Part shown: one piece after another, positions 56,038-64,000 of the stretch
Numbering within the stretch: the first letter of the stretch is position 1
Layout: every line of letters begins with the position of its first letter
NCBI RefSeq assembly: GCF_002944405.1
Contig: NZ_CP024307.1
Coordinates: forward strand, 950,501-1,014,500
From: Sinorhizobium fredii
GTDB lineage: Bacteria; Pseudomonadota; Alphaproteobacteria; Rhizobiales; Rhizobiaceae
Length of the DNA: 64,000 bases
Direction of reading: 5' to 3'
Notes under the pieces: generated by a model
The model's input: only the letters and a program-made list of their open reading frames with translations
Database searches by the model: none
Told to the model about the DNA's origin: nothing
Translations under genes and position numbers: made by a program

Positions 56038-57126
56038 TTACACGGCTTTGAATGCGTGCGGTATAGCCTGCGTGATCGCTTTTTTCATGACGGTCGGCAA
56101 TGCCTGCCCCTTCAACGACGCGATCGGCTCCCACCAGCCCTCGGCGCAGGCCACGGCCTTCGCGACTTTGGCACGGTAGACCGAGAGGCGCAGTTCGAAA
56201 TGCGTGAAGACATGCGTGACAGTGCCGCAGGCTTCCCAGGCGGCCGCGAAAGGCTGCGCCTCTACCGAGGTCTCGCCGTCGCGGCGCGCGGTCCAGCCCG
56301 TGCCCGGCACTTCCGTCATGCCGCCAAGGAGGCCCGTCTCGGCGCGCTTGCGCAGATAGACGGCATTAGCACCATCGATCGCCACGAAGGCGGCGCCGAG
56401 GCGCAGCGGCTTTTCCTTCTTCGCCCCCTTGCGCGGAAACGTCTCGGGATCGGCGACGGCGAGCGCCCGACAGTTCGAGCGGAAGGGACAGAGCGCGCAG
56501 GCGGGGCGCTTCGGCGTACAGATCGTGGCACCGAGATCCATCATCGCCTGGGCGAAATCACCCGGCCGGTCGGACGGCGTCAGTTCCGAGACGAGCCGGC
56601 GCATTTCCGGCTTGGCGGCGGGAAGCGGCGTCTCGATCGCATAGAGGCGGGAAATCACCCGCTCGACATTGCCGTCGAGCACGGCGCTCCTGCGGTTGAA
56701 GGCGATCGCCGCAACCGCGGCCGCTGTATAGTCGCCGATGCCGGGAAGGGCTTTCAGTCCTTCCTCCGTCTCCGGGAAGCGGCCGCCATGGTCGCGCGCC
56801 ACCGCCTCGGCGCATTTCTTCAGATTGCGCGCCCTGGCATAGTAGCCGAGGCCGGCCCAGGCCTTCATCACCTCTTCGGTTTCGGCGGCGGCCAGGTCTT
56901 CAACCGTCGGCCAGTGCCTTAGAAACTTGTCGAAATAGGCCTTGACCGCCTGCACGGTGGTCTGTTGCAGCATGACTTCGGACAGCCAGACATGGTAGGG
57001 ATCGGCGACGGCGCCGCGCGCTGCCATCGGCGGCGAGACACGCCACGGCAGATCGCGATGGTGGCGATCGTACCAGTTGAGCAGCACGGTGGCGGCTTCG
57101 GCCGCCTTTAGCGTGTCGAGCGTCAT
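56038..57126 (-). CDS. mutY: A/G-specific adenine glycosylase MutY
   Basis: MutY removes adenine mispaired with 8-oxoguanine or guanine. The 362-residue product has the catalytic Glu50 in WLSEVMLQQTTV, the helix-hairpin-helix LPGIGDYTAAAVAAIAF with Asp151 in AVLDGNVERV, and the [4Fe-4S] cysteines Cys203, Cys210, Cys213 and Cys219. The C-terminal NUDIX-like domain for 8-oxoG recognition is present. Length is normal. It is divergent from the DciA-like gene. Confidence 0.97.
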   Translation of the reverse strand: MTLDTLKAAEAATVLLNWYDRHHRDLPWRVSPPMAARGAVADPYHVWLSEVMLQQTTVQAVKAYFDKFLRHWPTVEDLAAAETEEVMKAWAGLGYYARARNLKKCAEAVARDHGGRFPETEEGLKALPGIGDYTAAAVAAIAFNRRSAVLDGNVERVISRLYAIETPLPAAKPEMRRLVSELTPSDRPGDFAQAMMDLGATICTPKRPACALCPFRSNCRALAVADPETFPRKGAKKEKPLRLGAAFVAIDGANAVYLRKRAETGLLGGMTEVPGTGWTARRDGETSVEAQPFAAAWEACGTVTHVFTHFELRLSVYRAKVAKAVACAEGWWEPIASLKGQALPTVMKKAITQAIPHAFKAV

Positions 57127-57216
57127 TTGCCGGAGAGTCCCTTTCCGGCCTATACTTGGCCGACGCCCGCTTGGGCTTCAAGGCTCGATCGAAGTTGCGA
57201 ACAGAAAGTCGTTCCG

Positions 57217-57723
57217 GTGAGTGAAGCGAAGTCCCGCAAGGGCGTTGTGCAGATCAGCGAGGTTGCGAACGGGCTGATCGATCCGGTGCTGGCCAAGCGC
57301 GCCGGCATCAACACGATGCTGCTCGGCTCCTGGGACGAGATCGCCGGCGCGGAGTTCGCCGACTGCACGCGGCCGGAAAAGATCGCCTGGCCGCGGCGCG
57401 CCTCGGAGATCGGCAGCGATGGCGGCTACCAGCCCGGCGTGCTGACGGTTGCCTGTGAAGGCGCAAGGGCGCTTTTCCTGACCCACGCCCAGGGCGAACT
57501 GATCCAGCGCATCAACGGCTTTTTCGGCTTCCATGCGATCGGTCAGCTTCGAATCGTCCAGAAGCCTGTCGCACCGCCGCCCAAGCCCTACCGGCGGCCG
57601 CGGCCGCTGACCGGCGAACCGGCACGCCGGCTCGACACCATGGTTGAAGGCATCGAGAGCGAGGCGCTGAAGGCCGCACTGAAGCGGCTCGGCACGGCGG
57701 TCCTGTCTCAGCGCCGCAAGTAG
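57217..57723 (+). CDS. DUF721 / DciA-like protein
   Basis: DciA loads the DnaB helicase in bacteria that lack DnaC; alphaproteobacterial DUF721 proteins are related. The 168-residue product starts at a GTG (VSEAKSRKGVVQISEVANGL). It contains LLGSWDEIAGAEFADCTRPE and the core VACEGARALFLTHAQGELIQ-RINGFFG. The open frame reaches 57127, next to the divergent mutY start, but that part is not conserved-looking. A basic C-terminus (TAVLSQRRK) ends it. Confidence 0.85.
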   Translation: MSEAKSRKGVVQISEVANGLIDPVLAKRAGINTMLLGSWDEIAGAEFADCTRPEKIAWPRRASEIGSDGGYQPGVLTVACEGARALFLTHAQGELIQRINGFFGFHAIGQLRIVQKPVAPPPKPYRRPRPLTGEPARRLDTMVEGIESEALKAALKRLGTAVLSQRRK

Positions 57724-57844
57724 TTCACCATCAAGGGGTCACAATTCTTTGAATTCAGTTGAAACAGTGCCCCTTGTCGCCTTGCACTGAGCAAGTTATC
57801 GAAATCACAACTCAATTTTCCCCTCCTAGAACACGGGTCCTTCC

Positions 57845-58657
57845 ATGTCCGCTTCCGAAACGAGCCTTCCGAAACGCCTGCTGAGCGGTGTCGCCGTCGC
57901 GGCGATTGCCCTGGTGCTTGCAGCCTGCAGCGAAGAAAAGAAGGAGGCGGCTTCCAAGGCGCCGGCTGAAACAACGGCCAGCGCGGACGCGACGACCACC
58001 GGCTCCACCGCCGCGACGCCGGCCGCTTCCGGCCAGGCGAAGCCCGCCGCCACCGAGGTCGCGCAGTCTTCCGCCCCGACCGCCAAGGCCGAGTTGCCGC
58101 AGTCGGAAGGCAGCGTCGACGTGCAGAAGCTGATGGAGCCCGGCGCGCTTCCGGAAATGGCGCTCGGCGAGGCCAATGCGCCGGTAACGATCGTCGAATA
58201 CATGTCGATGACCTGCCCGCACTGCGCCAACTTTCACAACAAGACCTTCGACGCCATCAAGACGAAATATGTCGACAGCGGCAAGGTGCGCTTTGTCATC
58301 CGCGAATTCCCCTTCGACCCGCGCGCCGCGGCCGCCTTCATGCTGGCGCGCTGCGCTCCGGAGGGACAGTATTTCCCGATGATCTCCATGCTGTTCAAGC
58401 AGCAGGAACAATGGGCCGCCGCGGAAAACGGCCGCGATGCACTGCTGCAGATGTCGAAACTCGCCGGTTTTACACAGGAGAGCTTCGAGGCCTGCTTGAC
58501 GAACCAAAAACTTCTGGATGATGTGAACGCAGTCATGCAGCGCGGCGCCAAGGAGTTCGGAGTGAAATCGACGCCGACCTTTTTCGTGAATGGCGAGCAC
58601 TATTCGGGGGACATGTCGGTTGACGTTATGTCGGCCCTCATCGACAGCAAGCTCTGA
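57845..58657 (+). CDS. DsbA-like thioredoxin-fold lipoprotein
   Basis: A 270-residue protein. The hydrophobic N-terminus ends in the lipobox LAAC (Cys28), and an Ala/Thr/Ser/Pro-rich linker runs to about residue 90. The DsbA-like domain follows with the redox motif CPHC at 124-127 (SMTCPHCANFHNKTFD) and the cis-Pro in GVKSTPTFFVNGEHY. Two more cysteines lie in LARCAPEG and EACLTNQ. It should be an anchored periplasmic dithiol oxidase or isomerase; the long linker would let it reach away from the membrane. Confidence 0.93.
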   Translation: MSASETSLPKRLLSGVAVAAIALVLAACSEEKKEAASKAPAETTASADATTTGSTAATPAASGQAKPAATEVAQSSAPTAKAELPQSEGSVDVQKLMEPGALPEMALGEANAPVTIVEYMSMTCPHCANFHNKTFDAIKTKYVDSGKVRFVIREFPFDPRAAAAFMLARCAPEGQYFPMISMLFKQQEQWAAAENGRDALLQMSKLAGFTQESFEACLTNQKLLDDVNAVMQRGAKEFGVKSTPTFFVNGEHYSGDMSVDVMSALIDSKL

Positions 58658-58737
58658 TCCTTCGCTCTTCCTGACAACGGGCGACGGCTGCGGCCGTGCG
58701 CCCGTTTCTTATGTTCGGGAACCCGTGAGGTTTGGCC

Positions 58738-59370
58738 ATGCCTCACACTGACGTTCCGCCGAAAACTCGCTCCAATGCGCGCCGCATGCGGAGTGTGATG
58801 ACCGACGCCGAGGTCAAGCTGTGGAACGAGTTGCGCGCACATCGACTGATGGGCCTCGGCTTTCGCCGACAGGTTCCGGTCGCGGGTTATATCGTCGATT
58901 TCGCTTGCCCCGCACATCGACTGATCATCGAAGTCGATGGTGCGCAGCATGCGAAACCGGGTGATGCCGACTACGATCGGCAGCGTACGCTCCGACTGGA
59001 GACCGCTGGCTGGACTGTCTTGCGTTTCTGGAATGACGACGTGCTGCGCGACATTGACAAATGTGTGCGAGCATATCGTTCGGGTTATCGGGAAGGGGAC
59101 ATTCGAGTGATGCGCTCGTGGCTCACCCCCCTCTGCCCTGCCGGGCATCTCCCCCACAAGGGGGGCGATCGGCAAGTGGCGATGTCCCGCTCGACCAAAT
59201 ACCTGTCGCTTGGGTCATTTTTAGTGGGGCTTTCGGCACATTCGGCTTTGATGTCGCGGAAGCCCATGCGTCTAGCCGACCTCCCCCCTTGCGGGGGAGA
59301 TGCCCGGCAGGGCAGAGGGGGGTGCAGCGCGGTCGCCGCACATCGCAAAGGGGGGTATCGCGCCCCATGA
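58738..59370 (+). CDS. DUF559 (very-short-patch-repair-like) nuclease-fold protein with repeat-encoded C-terminus
   Basis: The first 125 or so residues are a DUF559 domain: TDAEVKLWNELRAHRLMGLG, FRRQVPVAGYIVDFACPAHR, LIIEVDGAQHA, and RFWNDDVLRDIDKCV. The acidic residues of the PD-(D/E)xK-type site (Asp in VDFAC, Glu and Asp in IIEVDG) are present. After about residue 125 the sequence (LTPLCPAGHLPHKGGD to PCGGDARQGRGGC) is translated from an intergenic repeat, so the natural end of the gene was probably lost. The stop overlaps the smc ATG. The in-frame TTG two codons earlier is less likely as start. Function unknown. Confidence 0.82.
   Translation: MPHTDVPPKTRSNARRMRSVMTDAEVKLWNELRAHRLMGLGFRRQVPVAGYIVDFACPAHRLIIEVDGAQHAKPGDADYDRQRTLRLETAGWTVLRFWNDDVLRDIDKCVRAYRSGYREGDIRVMRSWLTPLCPAGHLPHKGGDRQVAMSRSTKYLSLGSFLVGLSAHSALMSRKPMRLADLPPCGGDARQGRGGCSAVAAHRKGGYRAP
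59125..59325. repeat. intergenic mosaic element with 40-bp inverted ends
   Basis: The left arm at 59125-59166 contains CTCTGCCCTGCCGGGCATCT and a run of C and G around CACAAG; the right arm at about 59281-59325 is its reverse complement with few changes (GATGCCCGGCAGGGCAGAGG). The space between is about 115 bp. Different in sequence from the RIME-like copies A to C. It is read through in frame by the DUF559 gene. Confidence 0.75.
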
Positions 59371-62300
59371 AATTCAACAAGCTGCGCCTGCTCGGCTTCA
59401 AATCCTTCGTCGAACCGACCGAATTCATCATCGAACGGGGCTTGACCGGCGTCGTCGGGCCGAATGGCTGCGGCAAGTCCAACCTCGTCGAGGCGCTGCG
59501 CTGGGTGATGGGAGAGAACTCCTACAAGAACATGCGCGCCTCCGGCATGGACGACGTGATCTTTTCCGGTTCGGGCAACCGGCCGGCGCGCAATACCGCC
59601 GAGGTCGGTCTTTACCTCGACAATGGCGACCGCACGGCGCCCGCCGCGTTCAACGACAGCGACGAGATCCAGGTGACGCGCCGGATCGAGCGCGAGCAGG
59701 GATCGGTCTACCGGATCAACGGCAAGGAGGCGCGGGCAAAGGACGTCCAGCTGCTCTTCGCCGACGCCTCGACTGGCGCCCGCTCGCCGTCGATGGTCGG
59801 GCAGGGCAGGATCGGCGAGCTGATCGCCGCAAAGCCGCAAGCCCGCCGGCAATTGCTCGAAGAGGCAGCCGGCATTTCCGGCCTGCACTCGCGCCGTCAC
59901 GAGGCCGAGCTGCGGCTGAAGGCGGCGGAGACCAATCTCGAACGGCTCGATGACGTCACCTCGCAGCTCGAAAGCCAGATCGAGAGCCTGAAGCGCCAGT
60001 CGCGTCAAGCCAACCGCTTCAAGATGCTGTCGGCGGAAATCCGCCGTCACGACGCGATCCTGCTCCACATCCGCTGGGTACAGGCGAAGGAGGCCGAAGC
60101 CGAGGCGACCAGCCAGTTGAACCAGATCACCGCGCTCGTCGCCGAAAAGGCACAGGCGCAGATGGAAGCGGCCAAGCATCAGGCGATCTCGAGCCTCAAG
60201 CTGCCGGAGCTGCGCGAGAACGAGGCGAAGCTTGCAGCAGCGCTGCAGCGCCTGCAGATCGCCCGCGCGCAGCTCGAAGAAGATGCCGGGCGCATTCTGC
60301 GCCGGCGCGACGAATTGCAGCGGCGGCTCTCGCAGCTTGCCGAGGATATCGCCCGCGAGGAGCGGCTCATCGCCGACAATGCCGGCATCCTTGCCCGCCT
60401 CGACCTGGAGGAGGAAGAGCTGCGCGACGCGCTCGCCGAGGCGGACGAGCGTGCCGCGGAGGCGCGAGAAAGGCTGGAGGACGCCAACGAAAGGCTTTCC
60501 GGCAGCGAAGCCGATCTCGCCGGGCTTACCGCCGAGCGCGCCGAAGCGCAAGCGGCGCGCAACCAGCTCGACAGGACGCTGCGCGACCTCGCCGAGCGGC
60601 AGGCGCGCCTTGCCCGTCAGCTCGCCGATCAGGGGCGCGACCTCGAAAGCCTCGACCGGCAGATGGCGGCCCTCCCGGACCCTCACGAGAAGCAGGGGCA
60701 GGTGGAGGCCGCGGAAGCGGCGCTGGAAGAGGCCGAGGCGGTGGTCGTCGCCGTGGAGGAAAACCTTGCCGAAGCGCGGGCGGAAGAAGCGGCGGCCCGC
60801 CAGCCCGTCGACCAGGCGCGGGCGCGGCTGAACGGCATTGAAACCGAGGCGCGCACGATCCGCCGGATGCTGGAAGCGGCCGGCGCCAGCGCCTATCCGG
60901 CGGTCGTCGAGGATATGAAGGTGGAGCGCGGCTTCGAGACGGCGCTCGGCGCAGCATTGGGCGACGACCTCGATTCGCCGCTGGAGCAGGCGGCTGCCGC
61001 CCATTGGCGCATGCCCGGCGACCACGCCGACGACCCCGCCTTGCCCGGCGGTGCCTTGCCGCTCAGCGACTATGTCAGCGCCCCGGAGGCGCTGGGCCGC
61101 ACGCTCCGCCAGATCGGCATCGTCGGAAACGAATCCGAGGCTGAGCGCCTGTTGCCGCTCCTGAAGTCCGGCCAGCGGCTGGTGACGAAGGAAGGCGCTG
61201 TCTGGCGTTGGGATGGGCACGTCACCGGCTCGGAAGCGCCGAGTGCTGCCGCCTTGAGGCTCGCGCAGAAGAACCGCCTTTCCGAGCTCGAGGCGGAGGC
61301 CGAGGATGCGGCTGAGGTGCTGCGCCGGGCGGAGGCGGATCTCGCCGCCGCCGGCGCGCGCATTCGTGCCGAGGACGAGCGGCTGCGGCTGTCGCGCGAT
61401 GCCCAGCGGATGATCTCCAGGCAGCTCGCCGAGGCGCGCGACGCTCTAGCTGCGGCCGAACGTGCCTCCGGTGATCTCGTTCGCCGCCGGGCGGTGCTTG
61501 CCGAGACGAAGCTTCAGCTCGAGGCTCAGGTCGAAGAGGCGGCCGAGCAGATCGAGGCGGCGAACGACGCACTGGCCGAGGCGTCCGACCCCTCGGAACT
61601 CGAGCTGCGGCTGCGCACCCGGACGGCGGAGGTTGCGACGGACCGCGCCGCGGTCGCCGAAGCGCGCGCCGCGCATGACGGACTTGCCCGCGAAAACGAG
61701 GCGCGCCTGCGCCGGCTGACGGCGATCGCTGCGGAACGCGAGACCTGGCGGGCGAGGGCGGCGAGCGCCGAGGAGCACATCGCGACACTGCGCGACCGCG
61801 AGGCGGAAGCGCGCGAGGAGGTCGAGGAGCTCGTCGACGCACCCGACGAGTTCGACGACAAGCGCCGCGCCCTGGCAAACGAGTTGCAGAAGGCGGAGAC
61901 GGCGCGCCGCCAGGCGGCCGACATCCTCGCCGAGGCGGAGACCCGCCAGCGTGAAGCCGATCGCCTTGCCGCGGCGGCGCTCTCGGAACTCGCGGAAGCG
62001 CGCGAAAAGCGCGGCCGAGCCGAGGAACGGCTCGTCTCGGCCCGCGAGCGGCGCGTCGAGGTCGAGGCGCGGATACTGGAGGCGCTTTCCTGCGCACCGC
62101 ACGAGGCGATGCGCCTGACTGGGCTGGCCGCCGATGCGGCGTTGCCCGACATGCGAGCCGTCGAGCGTGAGCTTGAGCGGCTGAAGATCGAGCGGGAGCG
62201 CCTCGGCGCCGTCAACCTGCGTGCCGACGAGGAGCAGAAGGAGCTTTCTGAACGGCTGGCAGCACTCCTCAAGGAGCGCGATGACGTCATCGAGGCGATC

Positions 62301-62828
62301 CGCAAGCTCCGGAGCGCCATCCAGAACCTCAATCGCGAGGGACGCGAACGGCTGATTGCCGCCTTCGACGTGGTCAATGTCCAGTTCCAGCGGCTCTTCA
62401 CCCATCTCTTCGGCGGCGGCACCGCGGAACTGCAACTGATCGAGAGCGACGATCCGCTGGAGGCCGGCCTCGAAATCCTCGCCCGGCCGCCGGGCAAGAA
62501 ACCGCAGACCATGACCTTGCTTTCCGGCGGCGAGCAGGCGCTGACGGCGATGGCGCTGATCTTCGCCGTCTTCCTCACCAATCCCGCGCCGATCTGCGTG
62601 CTCGACGAAGTCGACGCACCGCTCGACGACCACAATGTCGAGCGCTACTGTAACCTGATGGATGAAATGGCCGCCTCGACCGAGACGCGCTTCATCATCA
62701 TCACCCATAACCCGATCACCATGGCCCGCATGAACCGCCTGTTCGGCGTCACCATGGCCGAGCAGGGTGTTTCGCAGCTTGTCTCCGTCGACCTGCAGAC
62801 GGCCGAGCGCATGCGCGAAGCGGTCTGA
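59367..62828 (+). CDS. smc: chromosome segregation protein SMC
   Basis: SMC is the ATPase of the chromosome condensation complex with ScpA and ScpB. The 1153-residue product has Walker A GPNGCGKSN at 31-39 and a first coiled coil (about 165-500). The hinge domain (about 510-640, near GASAYPAVVEDMKVERGFET) is followed by the second coiled coil. The C-terminal signature is LLSGGEQALTAMALIFAVF and Walker B PICVLDEVDAPLDD. The open frame begins farther upstream through repeat DNA, but the ATG at 59367 gives the known length and start (MKFNKLRLLGFKSFVEPTEF). Confidence 0.98.
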   Translation: MKFNKLRLLGFKSFVEPTEFIIERGLTGVVGPNGCGKSNLVEALRWVMGENSYKNMRASGMDDVIFSGSGNRPARNTAEVGLYLDNGDRTAPAAFNDSDEIQVTRRIEREQGSVYRINGKEARAKDVQLLFADASTGARSPSMVGQGRIGELIAAKPQARRQLLEEAAGISGLHSRRHEAELRLKAAETNLERLDDVTSQLESQIESLKRQSRQANRFKMLSAEIRRHDAILLHIRWVQAKEAEAEATSQLNQITALVAEKAQAQMEAAKHQAISSLKLPELRENEAKLAAALQRLQIARAQLEEDAGRILRRRDELQRRLSQLAEDIAREERLIADNAGILARLDLEEEELRDALAEADERAAEARERLEDANERLSGSEADLAGLTAERAEAQAARNQLDRTLRDLAERQARLARQLADQGRDLESLDRQMAALPDPHEKQGQVEAAEAALEEAEAVVVAVEENLAEARAEEAAARQPVDQARARLNGIETEARTIRRMLEAAGASAYPAVVEDMKVERGFETALGAALGDDLDSPLEQAAAAHWRMPGDHADDPALPGGALPLSDYVSAPEALGRTLRQIGIVGNESEAERLLPLLKSGQRLVTKEGAVWRWDGHVTGSEAPSAAALRLAQKNRLSELEAEAEDAAEVLRRAEADLAAAGARIRAEDERLRLSRDAQRMISRQLAEARDALAAAERASGDLVRRRAVLAETKLQLEAQVEEAAEQIEAANDALAEASDPSELELRLRTRTAEVATDRAAVAEARAAHDGLARENEARLRRLTAIAAERETWRARAASAEEHIATLRDREAEAREEVEELVDAPDEFDDKRRALANELQKAETARRQAADILAEAETRQREADRLAAAALSELAEAREKRGRAEERLVSARERRVEVEARILEALSCAPHEAMRLTGLAADAALPDMRAVERELERLKIERERLGAVNLRADEEQKELSERLAALLKERDDVIEAIRKLRSAIQNLNREGRERLIAAFDVVNVQFQRLFTHLFGGGTAELQLIESDDPLEAGLEILARPPGKKPQTMTLLSGGEQALTAMALIFAVFLTNPAPICVLDEVDAPLDDHNVERYCNLMDEMAASTETRFIIITHNPITMARMNRLFGVTMAEQGVSQLVSVDLQTAERMREAV

Positions 62829-62974
62829 ACCGGCGGGCCATCCGCAGACGAGAGAGGCGACAGGCGCTGCTGCATTTTTGATGCACTGCAGCAAAAATCT
62901 TCGCCGAGTGCATTTTCAGGCCGAACCATATACTGTAGATCGTCCATCGAACTGTTTCTGGGTGGAGAACAGGC

Positions 62975-64000
62975 ATGACGAAATGGGTCTACACCTTCGG
63001 CGGAGGCAAGGCCGAAGGGAGTGCGGGGGATCGCAACAGGCTGGGCGGCAAGGGCGCGAACCTTGCCGAAATGTGCAATCTCGGCCTGCCGGTGCCCCCC
63101 GGCCTGACCATCGTCACGGATGCCTGCAACAGCTATTTCGACAACGGCCGGGAAATGCCCGAAGGCCTGCGCGAGCAGGTCCGCGAGGGCATTGCCCGGA
63201 TGGAAGAGATCACCGGGCGCGTTTTCGGCGATACGGACCATCCGCTGCTTCTCTCGGTCCGTTCCGGCGCCCGCGCCTCGATGCCCGGCATGATGGATAC
63301 GGTCCTCAATCTCGGTCTCAACGATCAGTCGGTGCACGCGCTCGGACACGATGCCGGCGACGCGCGCTTCGCCTGGGACAGCTACCGCCGCTTCATCCAG
63401 ATGTATGGCGACGTCGTGATGGGCGTGGATCACGAGATCTTCGAAGAAATCCTCGAGGAAGAGAAGGCGCGGCTCGGCCACGAGCAGGATCCGGAGCTTT
63501 CGGCCGTCGAGTGGCAGCATGTCATCTCCCGCTACAAGGAAGCGATCGAGGAGGTGCTCGGCGAGCCCTTTCCGCAGGATCCGGAAGTCCAGCTCTGGGG
63601 TGCGATCGGCGCGGTCTTCTCGAGCTGGATGAACCCGCGTGCCATCACCTACCGGCATCTGCACGCCATTCCGGCCGCCTGGGGCACCGCCGTCAACGTT
63701 CAGGCGATGGTGTTCGGCAATCTCGGCAATTCGTCGGCAACCGGCGTCGCCTTCACCCGCAACCCGTCGACCGGCGCAAAGGAACTCTACGGCGAATTCC
63801 TGGTCAATGCGCAAGGGGAGGACGTGGTCGCCGGCATCCGCACGCCCCAGAACATCACCGAGGCCGCCCGGATCGCGTCCGGCTCCGATAAGCCGTCGCT
63901 GGAAAAGCTGATGCCGGAGGGCTTCGCCGAGTTCGAGGCGATCTGTCAGACGCTTGAGCGCCACTACCGCGACATGCAGGACCTCGAATTCACCATCGAG
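62975..64000 (+). CDS. ppdK: pyruvate phosphate dikinase, 3' end outside window
   Basis: PpdK interconverts pyruvate, ATP and phosphate with PEP, AMP and diphosphate. The visible 342 residues are the nucleotide-binding N-terminal domain: MTKWVYTFGGGKAEGSAGDR, then LGGKGANLAEMCNLGLPVPP, SVRSGARASMPGMMDTVLNL and NLGNSSATGVAFTRNPSTG. The phosphohistidine and PEP domains lie beyond the window. A 146-bp gap with an imperfect hairpin near 62866-62892 separates it from smc. GGAG lies about 9 nt before the ATG. Confidence 0.95.
   Translation, partial: MTKWVYTFGGGKAEGSAGDRNRLGGKGANLAEMCNLGLPVPPGLTIVTDACNSYFDNGREMPEGLREQVREGIARMEEITGRVFGDTDHPLLLSVRSGARASMPGMMDTVLNLGLNDQSVHALGHDAGDARFAWDSYRRFIQMYGDVVMGVDHEIFEEILEEEKARLGHEQDPELSAVEWQHVISRYKEAIEEVLGEPFPQDPEVQLWGAIGAVFSSWMNPRAITYRHLHAIPAAWGTAVNVQAMVFGNLGNSSATGVAFTRNPSTGAKELYGEFLVNAQGEDVVAGIRTPQNITEAARIASGSDKPSLEKLMPEGFAEFEAICQTLERHYRDMQDLEFTIE

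Noticed and set aside
59061..59366. An N-terminal extension of SMC through the repeat
   Set aside because: The extension is translated repeat sequence; the ATG at 59367 gives the family N-terminus and normal length.

Overview
This 64 kb window looks like an ordinary stretch of the main chromosome of a Sinorhizobium/Ensifer-type alphaproteobacterium. It is GC-rich, and coding density is high on both strands. The CcrM, Smc, Dxs and BioMNY proteins read as rhizobial. The intergenic regions carry rhizobial-type mosaic repeats: RIME-like elements of about 100 bp bounded by 'GCCCCTCA...' and '...GGATGAGGGGC', and RPE-like palindromes. I found no rRNA, tRNA, CRISPR array, insertion sequence or prophage. 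I found no clear new multi-gene system; the best leads are regulatory sites, degenerate enzymes and one broken gene.

Layout. 1-6.3 kb (minus): a cluster with a histone-deacetylase-like amidohydrolase, xseB, a pirin, dxs, tlyA and an Fe-S RNA methyltransferase cut by the window edge. 6.4-12.3 kb: an MDR oxidoreductase, a hotdog thioesterase, and the minus-strand operon bioM-bioN-bioY-acyl-CoA ligase-thiolase, where the thiolase lacks its second catalytic cysteine. 12.5-20.3 kb: a YcaQ-like protein, tldD, a GNAT, a divergent RidA/TetR pair with three copies of an operator-like repeat between them, a D-Ala-D-Ala carboxypeptidase with a SPOR domain, a polysaccharide deacetylase and pdxH. 20.4-27.5 kb: a lipoprotein, a J-protein, fabI, a histidine phosphatase, a DUF1344 protein, aroC, a ribB with a degenerate RibA-like domain, and an IalB-family protein.

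27.8-37.8 kb (plus): the aa3 cytochrome c oxidase locus ctaC-ctaD-ctaB-coxF-ctaG-ctaE, then a frameshifted L,D-transpeptidase, a DUF983 gene, a SURF1 gene, a DUF1304 gene, ispH, thrB and rnhA. A perfect FNR/FixK-type box lies just before the ctaC ribosome-binding site. 38-49 kb: peroxiredoxin, a DsbD-alpha-like protein, YqgE, a membrane GGDEF/EAL protein coupled to a GNAT, an M16 peptidase, thrC, a lipoprotein and a branched-chain amino acid binding protein.

49-64 kb: a HAD phosphatase, GntR with DUF1284, an ArsR-like regulator divergent from a NIPSNAP/ABM pair, ccrM with a tandem CtrA-like motif upstream, an RTX protein, another HAD, mutY, a DciA-like protein, a DsbA-like lipoprotein, a DUF559 protein whose C-terminus is translated repeat DNA, smc, and the start of ppdK, cut by the window edge. 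Many true starts are internal to the longest open frames; I chose them from Shine-Dalgarno spacing, overlap with neighbours and family N-termini.
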